Shown: positions 42,247-53,920 of the stretch, piece after piece
How the letters are laid out: the number at the start of each line of letters is the position of its first letter
How positions within the stretch are numbered: the stretch's first letter is position 1
Assembly: GCF_003671495.1 (NCBI RefSeq)
Contig: NZ_RCHN01000028.1
Coordinates: 38,885-102,884 of the forward strand
DNA length: 64,000 nt
Reading direction: 5' to 3'
Origin: Ketobacter sp.
GTDB lineage: Bacteria; Pseudomonadota; Gammaproteobacteria; Pseudomonadales; Ketobacteraceae
Translations under genes and position numbers: made by a program
The notes under the pieces: model-generated
What the model saw: only the letters and a program-made list of their open reading frames with translations
Told to the model about the DNA's origin: nothing
Databases searched by the model: none

Positions 42247-43590
42247 TCAACCGGATTCCAGATTGGTGTCGGCTGTCTGTTGATATTGGTTGAGCCGGTT
42301 GTACAACGTCTTGAGGCTGATGCCCAGCATCTCGGCCGCCTCCGGCTTGCTGCCGTCGGTGGCTTTTAACGTTTCCAGAATCAGCTGGCGTTCCACTTCC
42401 TCAATGGTTTGCCCAGCCTGCAGGGCCGTGGGTTGTTTGGTTTCACTGGCAAAGGGCGAGCCCAGATCATCCGGCAGCACCAGCACCTCGGCGTCCGGCG
42501 GAGTAAGAATGTGCGCGCGCTGAATGGCGTGACGCAGCTCCCGCACGTTGCCCGGCCAACGGTAACATTCCAGCCGCGCCAGGGCATCGTTATCCAGTCG
42601 ATAGCCGGTGCCCTGTTCACGGTTAAACTCATCCAGGAACGATTGCGCCAACAACGGAATATCCTCTTTGCGATTCTGCAGGGGCGGCAGTTCGATGGGA
42701 AACACCGCCAGACGAAAGTAGATGTCTTCCCGCAGATACTGTTTCGAGGCCAACTCATCCCGGGTGCGGTTGGTGGCGGACAGCACCCGGCAATTCACGG
42801 CAATCTCCTCACTGCCGCCCACCCGGGTAATCCTGCCGGTCTCCAGTGCCCGCAACAGGTTAGGCTGCAGGTCCAGGGGCATTTCGGTGACCTCATCCAG
42901 AAACAGGGTGCCGCCCTGGGCCCGTTCGAACAAGCCGATCTTACGGGCATTGGCTCCGGTGAAGGCGCCTTTCTCATGACCGAACAATTCACTGGCGATC
43001 AGGTCGGTGGGAATGGCACCGCAGTTGGCGGCCACGAAGGCACCGTCACACCCACTGGCGTTATGAATGGCCCGCGCCACCAGTTCCTTGCCGGTCCCGC
43101 TCTGGCCCTGAATCAACACGTTAGCGTTGGAGGCGGCCACCCGTTCAATCATGGTGTAGAGTGCCTGCATGCTGGCGGATTCTCCCACCAGAACCCCAAA
43201 GTGTGTCTGCGTCACTGCGCTGTTGTCTTCGGCGCTGGCCACCACCCGGTTGAACAGGGAGCGGATCTTATCCACGTCAATGGGCTTTAACAGAAAGCTC
43301 ACCTCCGGACCCGCCACCGAACGCACAATGTTCTTCACGGCAACATGGCCGGTGATGAACGCGATGTGTGCCGAACGATTGTGGCGGTACAGTGCTTCCA
43401 ACACTTCAAAGCCACTGCCGTCGGGCAACATGATGTCCAGCAACACCAGATCATACGTGTTTTGCTCCAGGCATTGGCGGGCATCGGCAACCGTGCCGGC
43501 CACGGTCACCGAGTGCTGCAGCAACTCGATTATCTGTGCGGTAGCGTCGGTAAATCCCGCATCGTCATCCACCATCAGGACTTTGGCCAC
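42247..43590 (-). CDS. NtrC-family sigma54-dependent response regulator
   Basis: 447 aa: receiver with Asp52 (LVLLDIMLPDGSG) and Lys in FLLKPIDVD; AAA+ domain with GQSGTGKE, ELFGHEKGAFTGA and TLFLDEVTEM; C-terminal Fis-type HTH (KPEAAEMLGISLKTLYNRL). The GAFTGA loop is intact, so it can activate RpoN. It heads a five-gene minus-strand operon and diverges from the OmpA-lipoprotein gene. The intergenic region holds a sigma54-like promoter and an inverted repeat, so that gene is a probable target. Confidence 0.93.
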   Translation of the reverse strand: MAKVLMVDDDAGFTDATAQIIELLQHSVTVAGTVADARQCLEQNTYDLVLLDIMLPDGSGFEVLEALYRHNRSAHIAFITGHVAVKNIVRSVAGPEVSFLLKPIDVDKIRSLFNRVVASAEDNSAVTQTHFGVLVGESASMQALYTMIERVAASNANVLIQGQSGTGKELVARAIHNASGCDGAFVAANCGAIPTDLIASELFGHEKGAFTGANARKIGLFERAQGGTLFLDEVTEMPLDLQPNLLRALETGRITRVGGSEEIAVNCRVLSATNRTRDELASKQYLREDIYFRLAVFPIELPPLQNRKEDIPLLAQSFLDEFNREQGTGYRLDNDALARLECYRWPGNVRELRHAIQRAHILTPPDAEVLVLPDDLGSPFASETKQPTALQAGQTIEEVERQLILETLKATDGSKPEAAEMLGISLKTLYNRLNQYQQTADTNLESG

Positions 43591-43722
43591 GGTGTTTCAC
43601 CTTTTTCTGTCGAATGAGTGCATAGGTATAACACAGTCAGAAATGAAAGTTCCATGCCAGCTTTCTCCAAAGTGGTATTAGCGCGAAATACGTCGTAAGT
43701 AACCGCATTGAGCGTTGCTGAA

Positions 43723-43761
43723 TTTGTAAGTTCTCCCAAGGTCGCTGGTAAAACTTACAAA
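43723..43761. promoter_or_regulatory. Inverted repeat, candidate enhancer site for the NtrC-like regulator
   Basis: TTTGTAAGTT (43723-43732) and AACTTACAAA (43752-43761) are perfect inverted repeats with a 19-bp spacer. They lie about 112-150 bp upstream of the inferred start of the sigma54-like promoter at 43847 and about 135-170 bp from the regulator start. A related TTGTAAG site (44606-44612) occurs ahead of the next envelope gene. Confidence 0.5.
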
Positions 43762-43846
43762 AAGACCCTGTATAGCGTGTGCTTTTGCGCAGGGTGGGAA
43801 CGCCAAACTCCGCGTCATCCCGCGGTAACTCGGGCGTTCGATTGAC

Positions 43847-43862
43847 TGGCATGAAACTGGCT
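43847..43862 (+). promoter_or_regulatory. Sigma54-like promoter of the OmpA-lipoprotein gene
   Basis: TGGCATG (43847-43853), AAAC, TGGCT (43858-43862). Against TGGCACG-N4-TTGCW there are two mismatches; the invariant GG and GC are exactly spaced. Start near 43873, leader about 70 nt. Confidence 0.55.
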
Positions 43863-43942
43863 AACCGGAACCACGCTAGCATTTCATACACATCAATATG
43901 CACCCTGACATGCAGAGGCTTTTGGCCACAAGGAGACACACC

Positions 43943-44506
43943 ATGAGAACCACCGCTAATCAACCCCACCAACATCCTTTCCATAAACGCCACTGGTTTT
44001 GGATGTTGGCGCTGTCCGGATTCATCGCCACCGGTTGCAGTTCCACACCCACAGCAGAACCGGAACCAACGGTTCCCAGCGAACCCGTTACCATTTCCGT
44101 CCCGGAGCAGGAGAGCACACCGCCAATCCAGGAACCGGTGCTGGCAGTACAACGCAAAATTTTGTACTTCGATTTTGATTCCGCTGAATTGACGCCACGC
44201 TCCCAACAAGTGTTATCGGAGTTGGTCACTGCAGCCCGCAACAATGAACTGATGAATTCCCGCATCGTCATTGCCGGGCACGCTGATGCCACCGGGCCAG
44301 AGGTCTACAACGATGCACTCTCGGAGGCACGGGCCAAGACCGTCGAGTCCTTCCTGCGCAGTAAGCTGGATCCCTCGGAGTGGACCGTACAGAGTTTTGG
44401 TGAAACCCAACCCACCGCCTCCAATGATAATGCCCAAGGGCGTGAGCAGAATCGCAGGGTCGTGGTGGACTATGTTGCATCCAACAAACCGTTGGCCATG
44501 AACTGA
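43943..44506 (+). CDS. OmpA-family lipoprotein (peptidoglycan-binding)
   Basis: A 187-aa outer-membrane lipoprotein. After a positively charged, His-rich N-terminus comes a membrane leader and lipobox SGFIATGC with Cys32, a Pro/Glu linker, and a C-terminal OmpA domain: RKILYFDFDSAELTPRSQQVL, IVIAGHADATGPEVYNDALSEARA and REQNRRVVVDY. Such proteins tie the outer membrane to the cell wall. The ATG at 43943 follows AAGGAG; the frame opens 15 codons earlier. Monocistronic, with a terminator behind it. Confidence 0.9.
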   Translation: MRTTANQPHQHPFHKRHWFWMLALSGFIATGCSSTPTAEPEPTVPSEPVTISVPEQESTPPIQEPVLAVQRKILYFDFDSAELTPRSQQVLSELVTAARNNELMNSRIVIAGHADATGPEVYNDALSEARAKTVESFLRSKLDPSEWTVQSFGETQPTASNDNAQGREQNRRVVVDYVASNKPLAMN

Positions 44507-44530
44507 ATCGCACCTTACGTTTATTTCACG

Positions 44531-44558
44531 AAAAGCCGGCACTCTGCCGGCTTTTTTT
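44531..44558 (+). terminator. Intrinsic terminator after the OmpA-lipoprotein gene
   Basis: AAAAGCCGGC (44531-44540) pairs with GCCGGCTTTT (44546-44555) around a 5-nt loop, followed by more T. Textbook form, 24 nt after the stop. Confidence 0.92.
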
Positions 44559-44570
44559 ATATGGATTGTA

Positions 44571-44618
44571 TTTGCAAACGGCTCAATGCAGCTTTTGCAA
44601 ATAGCTTGTAAGCCTTAC
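44571..44618 (+). repeat. Short palindromes upstream of the small-lipoprotein operon
   Basis: TTTGCAAA occurs twice (44571-44578 and 44594-44601), and GTAAG-C-CTTAC forms a small palindrome at 44608-44618 within TTGTAAG. They lie 130-180 bp ahead of the inferred start of the sigma54-like promoter at 44722 and may be regulator sites. Confidence 0.35.
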
Positions 44619-44721
44619 TTAAAACACCCCCTGATTTTCCGTCTCAGCGCCAGCACGTTATTAAAGGGAATCTCTCTGCAGCCCCCGTCAATACTGGGCT
44701 TGAGCGCTTATCAATACGGCC

Positions 44722-44737
44722 TGGCACGGTTGTTGAT
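44722..44737 (+). promoter_or_regulatory. Sigma54-like promoter of the small lipoprotein-barrel-BON gene set
   Basis: TGGCACG (44722-44728), GTTG, TTGAT (44733-44737). The -24 element is perfect; the -12 element has one mismatch (A for C). The start would be near 44748, about 25 nt before the ATG at 44773 with its GGAG site. Confidence 0.5.
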
Positions 44738-44772
44738 ATATCTCTGGTGTAACCCATTAACAGGAGCTCACC

Positions 44773-44961
44773 ATGAAAACTGCAATCTTCGCTTTCGTAT
44801 GTTTGTTCACTCTCGGTTTGACCGCCTGCGACGTTGATGAGGGCGGCGCGGAAGAAGCCGGTGAAAAAATTGATGAAGTGGTTACCGATACCGGCAACAA
44901 GGTTGAGGACCTCTGTGAAGACATGAAGCAGGAAATGAACAGCAAGGACACCGACTGTTAA
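44773..44961 (+). CDS. Small acidic lipoprotein, 62 aa
   Basis: Leader MKTAIFAFVCLFTLGLTAC with lipobox Cys19, then an acidic region (DVDEGGAEEAGEKIDEVV) and two Cys near the end (LCEDMKQ and a terminal DC). It resembles small entericidin-like or envelope-stress lipoproteins in size, without a clear family. GGAG precedes the ATG. It is followed 47 bp later by a barrel gene and then a BON gene with similar strong ribosome sites, suggesting an operon. Confidence 0.75.
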   Translation: MKTAIFAFVCLFTLGLTACDVDEGGAEEAGEKIDEVVTDTGNKVEDLCEDMKQEMNSKDTDC

Positions 44962-45008
44962 TCCCAGTCAGCACAGATTCCACTTTTAAACCCGTTACGG
45001 AGGACATC

Positions 45009-45581
45009 ATGAAATACTTAACGCACTTATCCATTGTCACCGCTCTGCTGATACCGGCTCCGCTGGTATCAGCCAGCAACGACGACGATTCAGGTCTCTA
45101 CGTTGGCGGCAACTACGGTTATCTCAAAGTGAAGGACGACGATGACTTTGACGACGACAACGATGCCTATCAACTGATTATCGGTGGTGACTTCAACGCC
45201 TTCATCGGCGTGGAGGGCAGCTACATCGACTTCGGCAAGTATGGCGGTAACGTTGCCAGCGCCGATACCGATGGCTACACCCTGGCCCTGAAAGGCACCC
45301 TGCCACTCACCGACTTTTTCTCACTGCACGCCAAAGGCGGTCAGCTGTGGTGGAACAGCGACTACGAGGTCGTCGGTTTTGATGGCAGTGCTGACGGAGA
45401 TGAATTGTTCTGGGGTGTCGGAGCGGCCTTCGCCGTCACTCAGAACGTTGAGATCACCTTCGATTACACCCGCTACAACGTGGAGTTTTCTGAAGACGAA
45501 GTTGGCCTGCTGGCCACAGACAGCATCGACAGTGATGTGGACCTGGACCACGCCGCCGCCGGTGTTCGCTTTAAGTTTTAA
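45009..45581 (+). CDS. Outer-membrane beta-barrel protein (OmpA/OmpW-like, 190 aa)
   Basis: Signal peptide (HLSIVTALLIPAPLVSA) and about eight amphipathic strands, opening with GLYVGGNYGYLKVKDDDDF and ending HAAAGVRFKF with a C-terminal Phe, as outer-membrane barrels do. The first extracellular turn is an Asp-rich segment (DDDDFDDDND) that could bind divalent cations. No enzymatic motif. GGAGGACATC precedes the ATG. Probably co-regulated with the small lipoprotein and BON genes. Confidence 0.8.
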   Translation: MKYLTHLSIVTALLIPAPLVSASNDDDSGLYVGGNYGYLKVKDDDDFDDDNDAYQLIIGGDFNAFIGVEGSYIDFGKYGGNVASADTDGYTLALKGTLPLTDFFSLHAKGGQLWWNSDYEVVGFDGSADGDELFWGVGAAFAVTQNVEITFDYTRYNVEFSEDEVGLLATDSIDSDVDLDHAAAGVRFKF

Positions 45582-45628
45582 CCACCCGCGATCAAGTTGA
45601 TCACCTAGTTCAAGCAAGGAGAAACATC

Positions 45629-46297
45629 ATGACTAACCAAGTGAAAGCCCAAACCCTGTCTGCTACCCAATCCACTCATACTGCGCAATTCGGCGTAGTC
45701 AAAAAAATTGCTCTGGCGGTTTGCCTGGGGGTAGCCTCCACCGCCGCTGTACAGAGCTTTGCCGAAGACACCAGTATTCAAACCAAGATCGAACAGATGT
45801 CGGAAGACACCAAGACCTATTTCAACAACGGATTGCGCGAAGGCAAGATCGAAACCGCGCTGCTGTTCAATGACAACCTCAACAGCTTCGACATCGATGT
45901 GGAAGTGAATGGCAGCAAGGCCCTGCTGCGCGGTGACGTTCCAGGTGGCGTGGAAAAAGAACTCGCCGAGGAAATCGCCCTCAGCGTGGAAGGCATCGAT
46001 GAAGTGGATAACCTGCTGATGATTTCTGAGAGCGCCAAGGACAAGCCTATGTCGAAAGATGACGATAGCTTCCTCTCTGCAGTGGAAGATGCGTCCATCT
46101 CAGCCCAGGTGAAAATGAAGTTGTTGGCCAATGAGTTTGTGGACGGAGTGGACATCAGCGTCGACACCAACAAAAACGTCGTGACCCTCGAAGGTAAGGT
46201 GAAAACCGAAGCTGAGAAGGACCTGGCACAGCAGCTGGTGGAGAACATGGAGAGCGTCAGCTCGGTGGAAAACCGCATCGAAGTGCGCAAAAGTTAA
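45629..46297 (+). CDS. Periplasmic protein with two BON domains
   Basis: A 222-aa protein with a long N-terminal leader (hydrophobic part about residues 25-45, ending QSFAED). Two BON domains follow: residues 72-135 (KIETALLFNDNLNSFDIDVEVNGSKALLRG) and 150-220 (SAQVKMKLLANEFVDGVDISVDTNKNVVTLEG). Proteins such as OsmY use BON domains to bind lipid surfaces during osmotic or envelope stress. AAGGAGAAACATC precedes the ATG. A strong hairpin lies beyond the stop. Confidence 0.88.
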   Translation: MTNQVKAQTLSATQSTHTAQFGVVKKIALAVCLGVASTAAVQSFAEDTSIQTKIEQMSEDTKTYFNNGLREGKIETALLFNDNLNSFDIDVEVNGSKALLRGDVPGGVEKELAEEIALSVEGIDEVDNLLMISESAKDKPMSKDDDSFLSAVEDASISAQVKMKLLANEFVDGVDISVDTNKNVVTLEGKVKTEAEKDLAQQLVENMESVSSVENRIEVRKS

Positions 46298-46313
46298 TGC
46301 GCTTTGAAGGTTG

Positions 46314-46349
46314 GGGGCCAGTGCGTTGTATCGGCATCGCACTGGCCCC
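46314..46349. terminator. 12-bp hairpin between the BON gene and gyrB
   Basis: GGGGCCAGTGCG (46314-46325) pairs perfectly with CGCACTGGCCCC (46338-46349). It separates the convergent BON and gyrB genes; a GTGTTTT follows on the plus strand. Likely terminator for the BON unit and a barrier for gyrB read-through. Confidence 0.7.
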
Positions 46350-46406
46350 GGTGTTTTGGATAACCCAAAGTCTTTTGAGCATATAAGCAAGTTAGTTAGT
46401 ACTTAC

Positions 46407-49966
<3,560 letters not shown>

Positions 49967-49987
49967 ACAGAAGTTACTGTTTGGCTG

Positions 49988-51091
49988 CTACAGGCGCATG
50001 GGCATAACGACGTACATGGCGGAATCGTCATTGGCATCAGTGACCAGGGCACTGCTGTTGGAATCCGCCAGTTGCAGCTTGACGCTCTCACTGCGAATCA
50101 CATTCATCACATCCAGCAGGTAATTCACGTTAAAACCAATTTCCAACTCACCACCGGCGTAATCCACATTGATGGTTTCTTCGGCCTCTTCCTGCTCAGG
50201 GTTGTTGGCAACCGTGGTCAGGCTGCCGTTTTCAAAACGCAGGCGAACACCGCGGTATTTCTCATTGGACAGGATCGACACTCGAGAAAAGCACTGCTTC
50301 ATCTCATTCTTATCACTGATCACGGTTTTATCGCTGTTCTTGGGCAGAACCCGCTCATAATCGGGGAACTTCCCGTCGATCAATTTAGAGGTAAACCGCA
50401 GATCTGCGCTCTCGACCCGAATATGGTTGGCACTCAGGGAAACAGAAACGTCGGCATCCATATCGGCAAACAGCTTGGACAACTCCAAAACACCCTTGCG
50501 CGGCACAATGGCTTGCACCGGCGATTCCACTTCAACCTGGATCTCGGCATTGCACAGCGCCAATCGATGTCCGTCAGTGGAGACCGCCCGCAACAGGTTG
50601 GTGGACACTTCGAACAACATACCGTTCAGATAGAAACGAACATCCTGCTGGGCCATGGCAAAGCCGGTACGATCAATCACCGATTTCAGATAACCCTGAT
50701 TGATGGAGAAGGTCACGTTACCGGTGGCTTCCTCCAGGTTCGGAAACTCGTTGGAGGGGAGGGTCGCCAGGCTGAAGCGGCTGCGACCCGCTTTTACCGA
50801 CAGCTTCTGTTCATCCGTGGTGAATTGGATAGTGCTTTCATCCGGTAAGGATTTGCAGATATCCAGCAGCTTCTTGGCAGGAACCGTAATTTCAGCGTGC
50901 TCGTACTGACCGTCCAGGGCAACGTGAGCCACCAGCTCTACTTCCAGGTCAGTGCCGGTCAGCGACAGCGTGTCGCCGTCCACCACCATCAAAACGTTGG
51001 ACAGCACCGGCAGGGTCTGCCTGCGCTCCACCACACCGGCTACCTGTTGCAAGGGTCGTAATAGTTTTTCCCGCTCAATGGTAAAGTTCAT
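49988..51091 (-). CDS. dnaN: DNA polymerase III beta sliding clamp
   Basis: The ring that tethers the replicative polymerase. MNFTIEREKLLRPLQQVAGVVERRQTLPVLSNVL at the N-terminus and the C-terminal YVVMPMRL are diagnostic (367 aa). It lies 29 bp after dnaA; a small inverted repeat GTTAG-TG-CTAAC (51109-51120) fills that gap. Confidence 0.98.
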   Translation of the reverse strand: MNFTIEREKLLRPLQQVAGVVERRQTLPVLSNVLMVVDGDTLSLTGTDLEVELVAHVALDGQYEHAEITVPAKKLLDICKSLPDESTIQFTTDEQKLSVKAGRSRFSLATLPSNEFPNLEEATGNVTFSINQGYLKSVIDRTGFAMAQQDVRFYLNGMLFEVSTNLLRAVSTDGHRLALCNAEIQVEVESPVQAIVPRKGVLELSKLFADMDADVSVSLSANHIRVESADLRFTSKLIDGKFPDYERVLPKNSDKTVISDKNEMKQCFSRVSILSNEKYRGVRLRFENGSLTTVANNPEQEEAEETINVDYAGGELEIGFNVNYLLDVMNVIRSESVKLQLADSNSSALVTDANDDSAMYVVMPMRL

Positions 51092-51120
51092 AACGAATCC
51101 TAAAGCTAGTTAGTGCTAAC

Positions 51121-52575
51121 TTACGAGGTAAGCAACCTCAATAAATTGGTATAGTCCTCACGCACATCGGAGCTGGTCTCCCGCAGCTCCTTGATCTTGC
51201 GGCAGGCGTGCAACACGGTGGTATGGTCACGACCACCAAAGGCATCGCCGATCTCCGGCAAACTGTGATTGGTGAGTTCCTTGGCCAGCGCCATGGCAAT
51301 CTGACGCGGGCGGGCCACGGATCGACTGCGTCGCTTGGATAAAATATCCGCGATCTTGATCTTGAAATACTCGGCCACGGTTTTCTGGATATTATCGATG
51401 CTGACCTGCTTTTCCTGCAACGCCAGCAAATCCTTCAATGACTCCTTCACGAAGTCCAGCGTAATGGGCTTGCCGGTGAAGTGAGCATTGGCCACCACCC
51501 GCTTCAAGGCCCCTTCCAGCTCACGCACATTGGAGCGCACCCGCTGGGCTACGAAAAACGCGGCTTCATCCGGCAGATTGATTTTCGCCTCTTCGGCTTT
51601 CTTCATCAGAATAGCAACCCGGGTCTCCAGTTCAGGCGGCTCAACCGCCACCGTCAACCCCCAGCCGAAACGGCTTTTAAGGCGCTCTTCCACCCCACTG
51701 ATCTCCTTTGGATAGCGATCACTGGTGAGAATCATCTGCTGACCGCCTTCCAACAGCGCATTGAAGGTGTGGAAGAACTCCTCCTGGGAGCGCTCCTTGC
51801 CGGCAAAGAACTGGATATCATCGATCAAGAGGGCGTCCACGGATCGATAGAAGCGTTTGAATTCGTTGATGGCATTGATCTGCAGAGCTTTTACCATATC
51901 CGCCACAAAGCGTTCGGAATGCAGGTACACCACTTTGGCATTGGGGTTTTGGGCCATCATGAAATTGCCCACCGCATGCATCAAGTGGGTTTTACCCAGA
52001 CCCACGCCACCGTAGAGAAACAGGGGGTTGTAGGCCTGGCCGGGATTCTCCGCCACCTGGGTGGCCGCGGCGCGGGCCAACTGGTTGGACTTACCTTCCA
52101 CAAAGCTGGTGAAGGTAAAGGCAGGGTTCAGGTTGGTCTTGTGCTTGATGGTCCCGCCCATGTCCACTTCCCGGGCTTTGGCTTCCTTTATAGTACCTTT
52201 ATTAGAGGCAGCCGCAGGGGAGGTATGGGATTCAGCTTCGGAGGCCGGCAGCGCGTGCTCAACCACGGTTACAGAACGACCGGAACGGCCGGTGGAGGTA
52301 TCCACATTGGACGGCGTCGGCTTGGTCTGGCGGGAACCGATGGCCAGCACCACGTGCAGGGGTTCTTCATCCAGCGCCAGCTCTTTCATCAATTCTGAGA
52401 TACGACCCAGGAACTTTTCATTCACCCAGTCCAGAACAAACCGGTTCGGGGCCAACAGGCGCAACTGTACGCCATCCACTTCAGCCTGCAGCGGTCGTAT
52501 CCACATATTGAATTGCTGTGAGGGTAATTCTTCTTGTAATCGATCCAGGCATTGATGCCATAGCGAACTTACCAC
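51121..52575 (-). CDS. dnaA: Chromosomal replication initiator DnaA
   Basis: DnaA opens the origin. Domain I ([25 protein letters not shown]), a variable linker (about 95-150), the AAA+ domain with [16 protein letters not shown] and [12 protein letters not shown], and the domain IV signature [15 protein letters not shown] are all present; 484 aa. A DnaA box (52647-52655) sits about 70 bp before the start codon, which allows autoregulation. Confidence 0.98.
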   Translation of the reverse strand: MVSSLWHQCLDRLQEELPSQQFNMWIRPLQAEVDGVQLRLLAPNRFVLDWVNEKFLGRISELMKELALDEEPLHVVLAIGSRQTKPTPSNVDTSTGRSGRSVTVVEHALPASEAESHTSPAAASNKGTIKEAKAREVDMGGTIKHKTNLNPAFTFTSFVEGKSNQLARAAATQVAENPGQAYNPLFLYGGVGLGKTHLMHAVGNFMMAQNPNAKVVYLHSERFVADMVKALQINAINEFKRFYRSVDALLIDDIQFFAGKERSQEEFFHTFNALLEGGQQMILTSDRYPKEISGVEERLKSRFGWGLTVAVEPPELETRVAILMKKAEEAKINLPDEAAFFVAQRVRSNVRELEGALKRVVANAHFTGKPITLDFVKESLKDLLALQEKQVSIDNIQKTVAEYFKIKIADILSKRRSRSVARPRQIAMALAKELTNHSLPEIGDAFGGRDHTTVLHACRKIKELRETSSDVREDYTNLLRLLTS

Positions 52576-52639
52576 TTGGCCAGCCCCCAGTGATATCGGC
52601 GATTTGAAATGGATTGAACCCAGAATGATATACCCCGAT

Positions 52640-52960
52640 CCAAGACTTATCCACAGAAGAAAGTGAGTTTTTTAGCCGCCAACTCCTTGACTGACCGAGT
52701 GAATTTATCTTGTGGACAAAACCTGCATGAACACAGGGAATAACTGGGTACCAAACAGGGGATAACCGTGCAACCTGAGTTATCCACATCTATATCATCA
52801 ATTTTCCAGCAGCTAATACCGTTTTATAACACATAGTTATTAATATCCTAACTATATGTATTTGTTGAACAAATAATGGTTATCCACAGAAACTATCAAC
52901 ACCAGTAACAACAACCATAATCTTTTCTTTATATATTCTTTATTTATTATTACGACCTGT
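52640..52960. other. oriC: Chromosomal replication origin region (oriC)
   Basis: Between dnaA and rpmH are perfect DnaA boxes TTATCCACA at 52647-52655, 52780-52788 and 52880-52888, and a one-mismatch box TGTGGACAA (minus-strand TTGTCCACA) at 52711-52719. AT-rich stretches at about 52798-52870 and 52918-52952 are candidates for the unwinding element. The location is the standard one for Pseudomonas-type chromosomes. Confidence 0.9.
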
Positions 52961-52991
52961 GGACGGTGAAAAACAGCGTGCGATTCACCGA

Positions 52992-53020
52992 TTGACAGTC
53001 CCCTTTCTTAACCTTAGAAT
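52992..53020 (+). promoter_or_regulatory. Sigma70 promoter of rpmH-rnpA
   Basis: TTGACA (52992-52997), a 17-bp spacer and TAGAAT (53015-53020) make a near-consensus promoter, predicting a start near 53027 and an 85-nt leader to rpmH. Confidence 0.75.
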
Positions 53021-53111
53021 TGCGCCTCTTTTTTCCCATGGTGGGTCAGGGGCTTTGCGAGCACTTTGTGGGCCACCCTGAAACACTTGAACACACCAGA
53101 GCGGTCGTACC

Positions 53112-53246
53112 ATGAAAAGAACATTTCAACCCAGCAATCTGAAGCGCAAGCGCACCCACGGTTTCCGTGCCCGTATGGCCACCAAGAACGGTCGTAAAGT
53201 CTTGGCTCGTCGTCGCGCCAAAGGCCGTCATCGTCTCTGCGCCTAA
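53112..53246 (+). CDS. rpmH: 50S ribosomal protein L34
   Basis: 44 residues beginning [20 protein letters not shown] and ending [10 protein letters not shown], the invariant L34 pattern. It lies between oriC and rnpA as in most bacteria. Confidence 0.98.
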   Translation: MKRTFQPSNLKRKRTHGFRARMATKNGRKVLARRRAKGRHRLCA

Positions 53247-53262
53247 AAGCTGAATCGGTGGC

Positions 53263-53640
53263 GTGAGCCCGTTTGCCTTCCAACGCCACCAGCGCCTGCT
53301 GACCCCGTCACAATACAAAAGTGTATTTGACCAGACAGAAGGCCGCGTCAGTCATTCCGCTTTTTTACTGCTTGCACGCAAAACCCAGCCGGAGCAACCC
53401 GCTCGGCTGGGTTTGGTCGTGGCCAAAAAACACTTAAAGCGCGCGGTGGACCGAAACGGGTTCAAGCGGGTCGTCCGTACCCAGTTTCGCCTGTCTCAAG
53501 CACAGCTGATCGGCCTGGATATTGTGGTGTTGGCCCGCCCGGGTGTAAAAGAGCTGGATGCCCGGCAATTGGCGGCGGAGCTGCAGAAGTACTGGCCCAA
53601 GCTGGTGCGCCGGTGCCATACTGCACCGACCCAGTCCTAG
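53263..53640 (+). CDS. rnpA: Ribonuclease P protein component
   Basis: The protein cofactor of RNase P, which trims tRNA 5' ends. [12 protein letters not shown] and the RNR-like motif [18 protein letters not shown] are typical; 125 aa. GTG start at 53263, 16 bp after rpmH. Confidence 0.95.
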   Translation: MSPFAFQRHQRLLTPSQYKSVFDQTEGRVSHSAFLLLARKTQPEQPARLGLVVAKKHLKRAVDRNGFKRVVRTQFRLSQAQLIGLDIVVLARPGVKELDARQLAAELQKYWPKLVRRCHTAPTQS

Positions 53641-53918
53641 GGGGTACTCCACTGAAAGCGGTCGCCTTGTTCCTGCTTAGAATTTACCAATTGGCCATCA
53701 GCCCGTTGATGCCGCCCCATTGCCGCTTTGAACCCTCCTGCTCGACTTATGCCCAAGAAGCGATCCAACGCTATGGCTTTGCTCGCGGCAGCCTGTTAAC
53801 CTTGCGGCGGCTATCTAAATGTCATCCTTGGGGCCCCGGCGGCTACGATCCGGTACCGGACGCAAACGGCCACCAGGGCTGTAATCATTCAAACACTAAT
53901 CCGACAGACAATAAGTGA
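53613..53918 (+). CDS. yidD: Membrane protein insertion efficiency factor YidD
   Basis: YidD is a small membrane-associated protein that helps Yid[32 protein letters not shown] and [14 protein letters not shown] are the family core with its conserved cysteines. Similarity begins at residue 14-15 of the frame that opens at GTG 53613; a CTG at 53652 preceded by GGGGG would give the usual N-terminus (88 aa) and may be the true start. The GTG frame overlaps rnpA by 28 bp. Confidence 0.9.
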   Translation: MPYCTDPVLGGTPLKAVALFLLRIYQLAISPLMPPHCRFEPSCSTYAQEAIQRYGFARGSLLTLRRLSKCHPWGPGGYDPVPDANGHQGCNHSNTNPTDNK

Positions 53919-53920
53919 AG

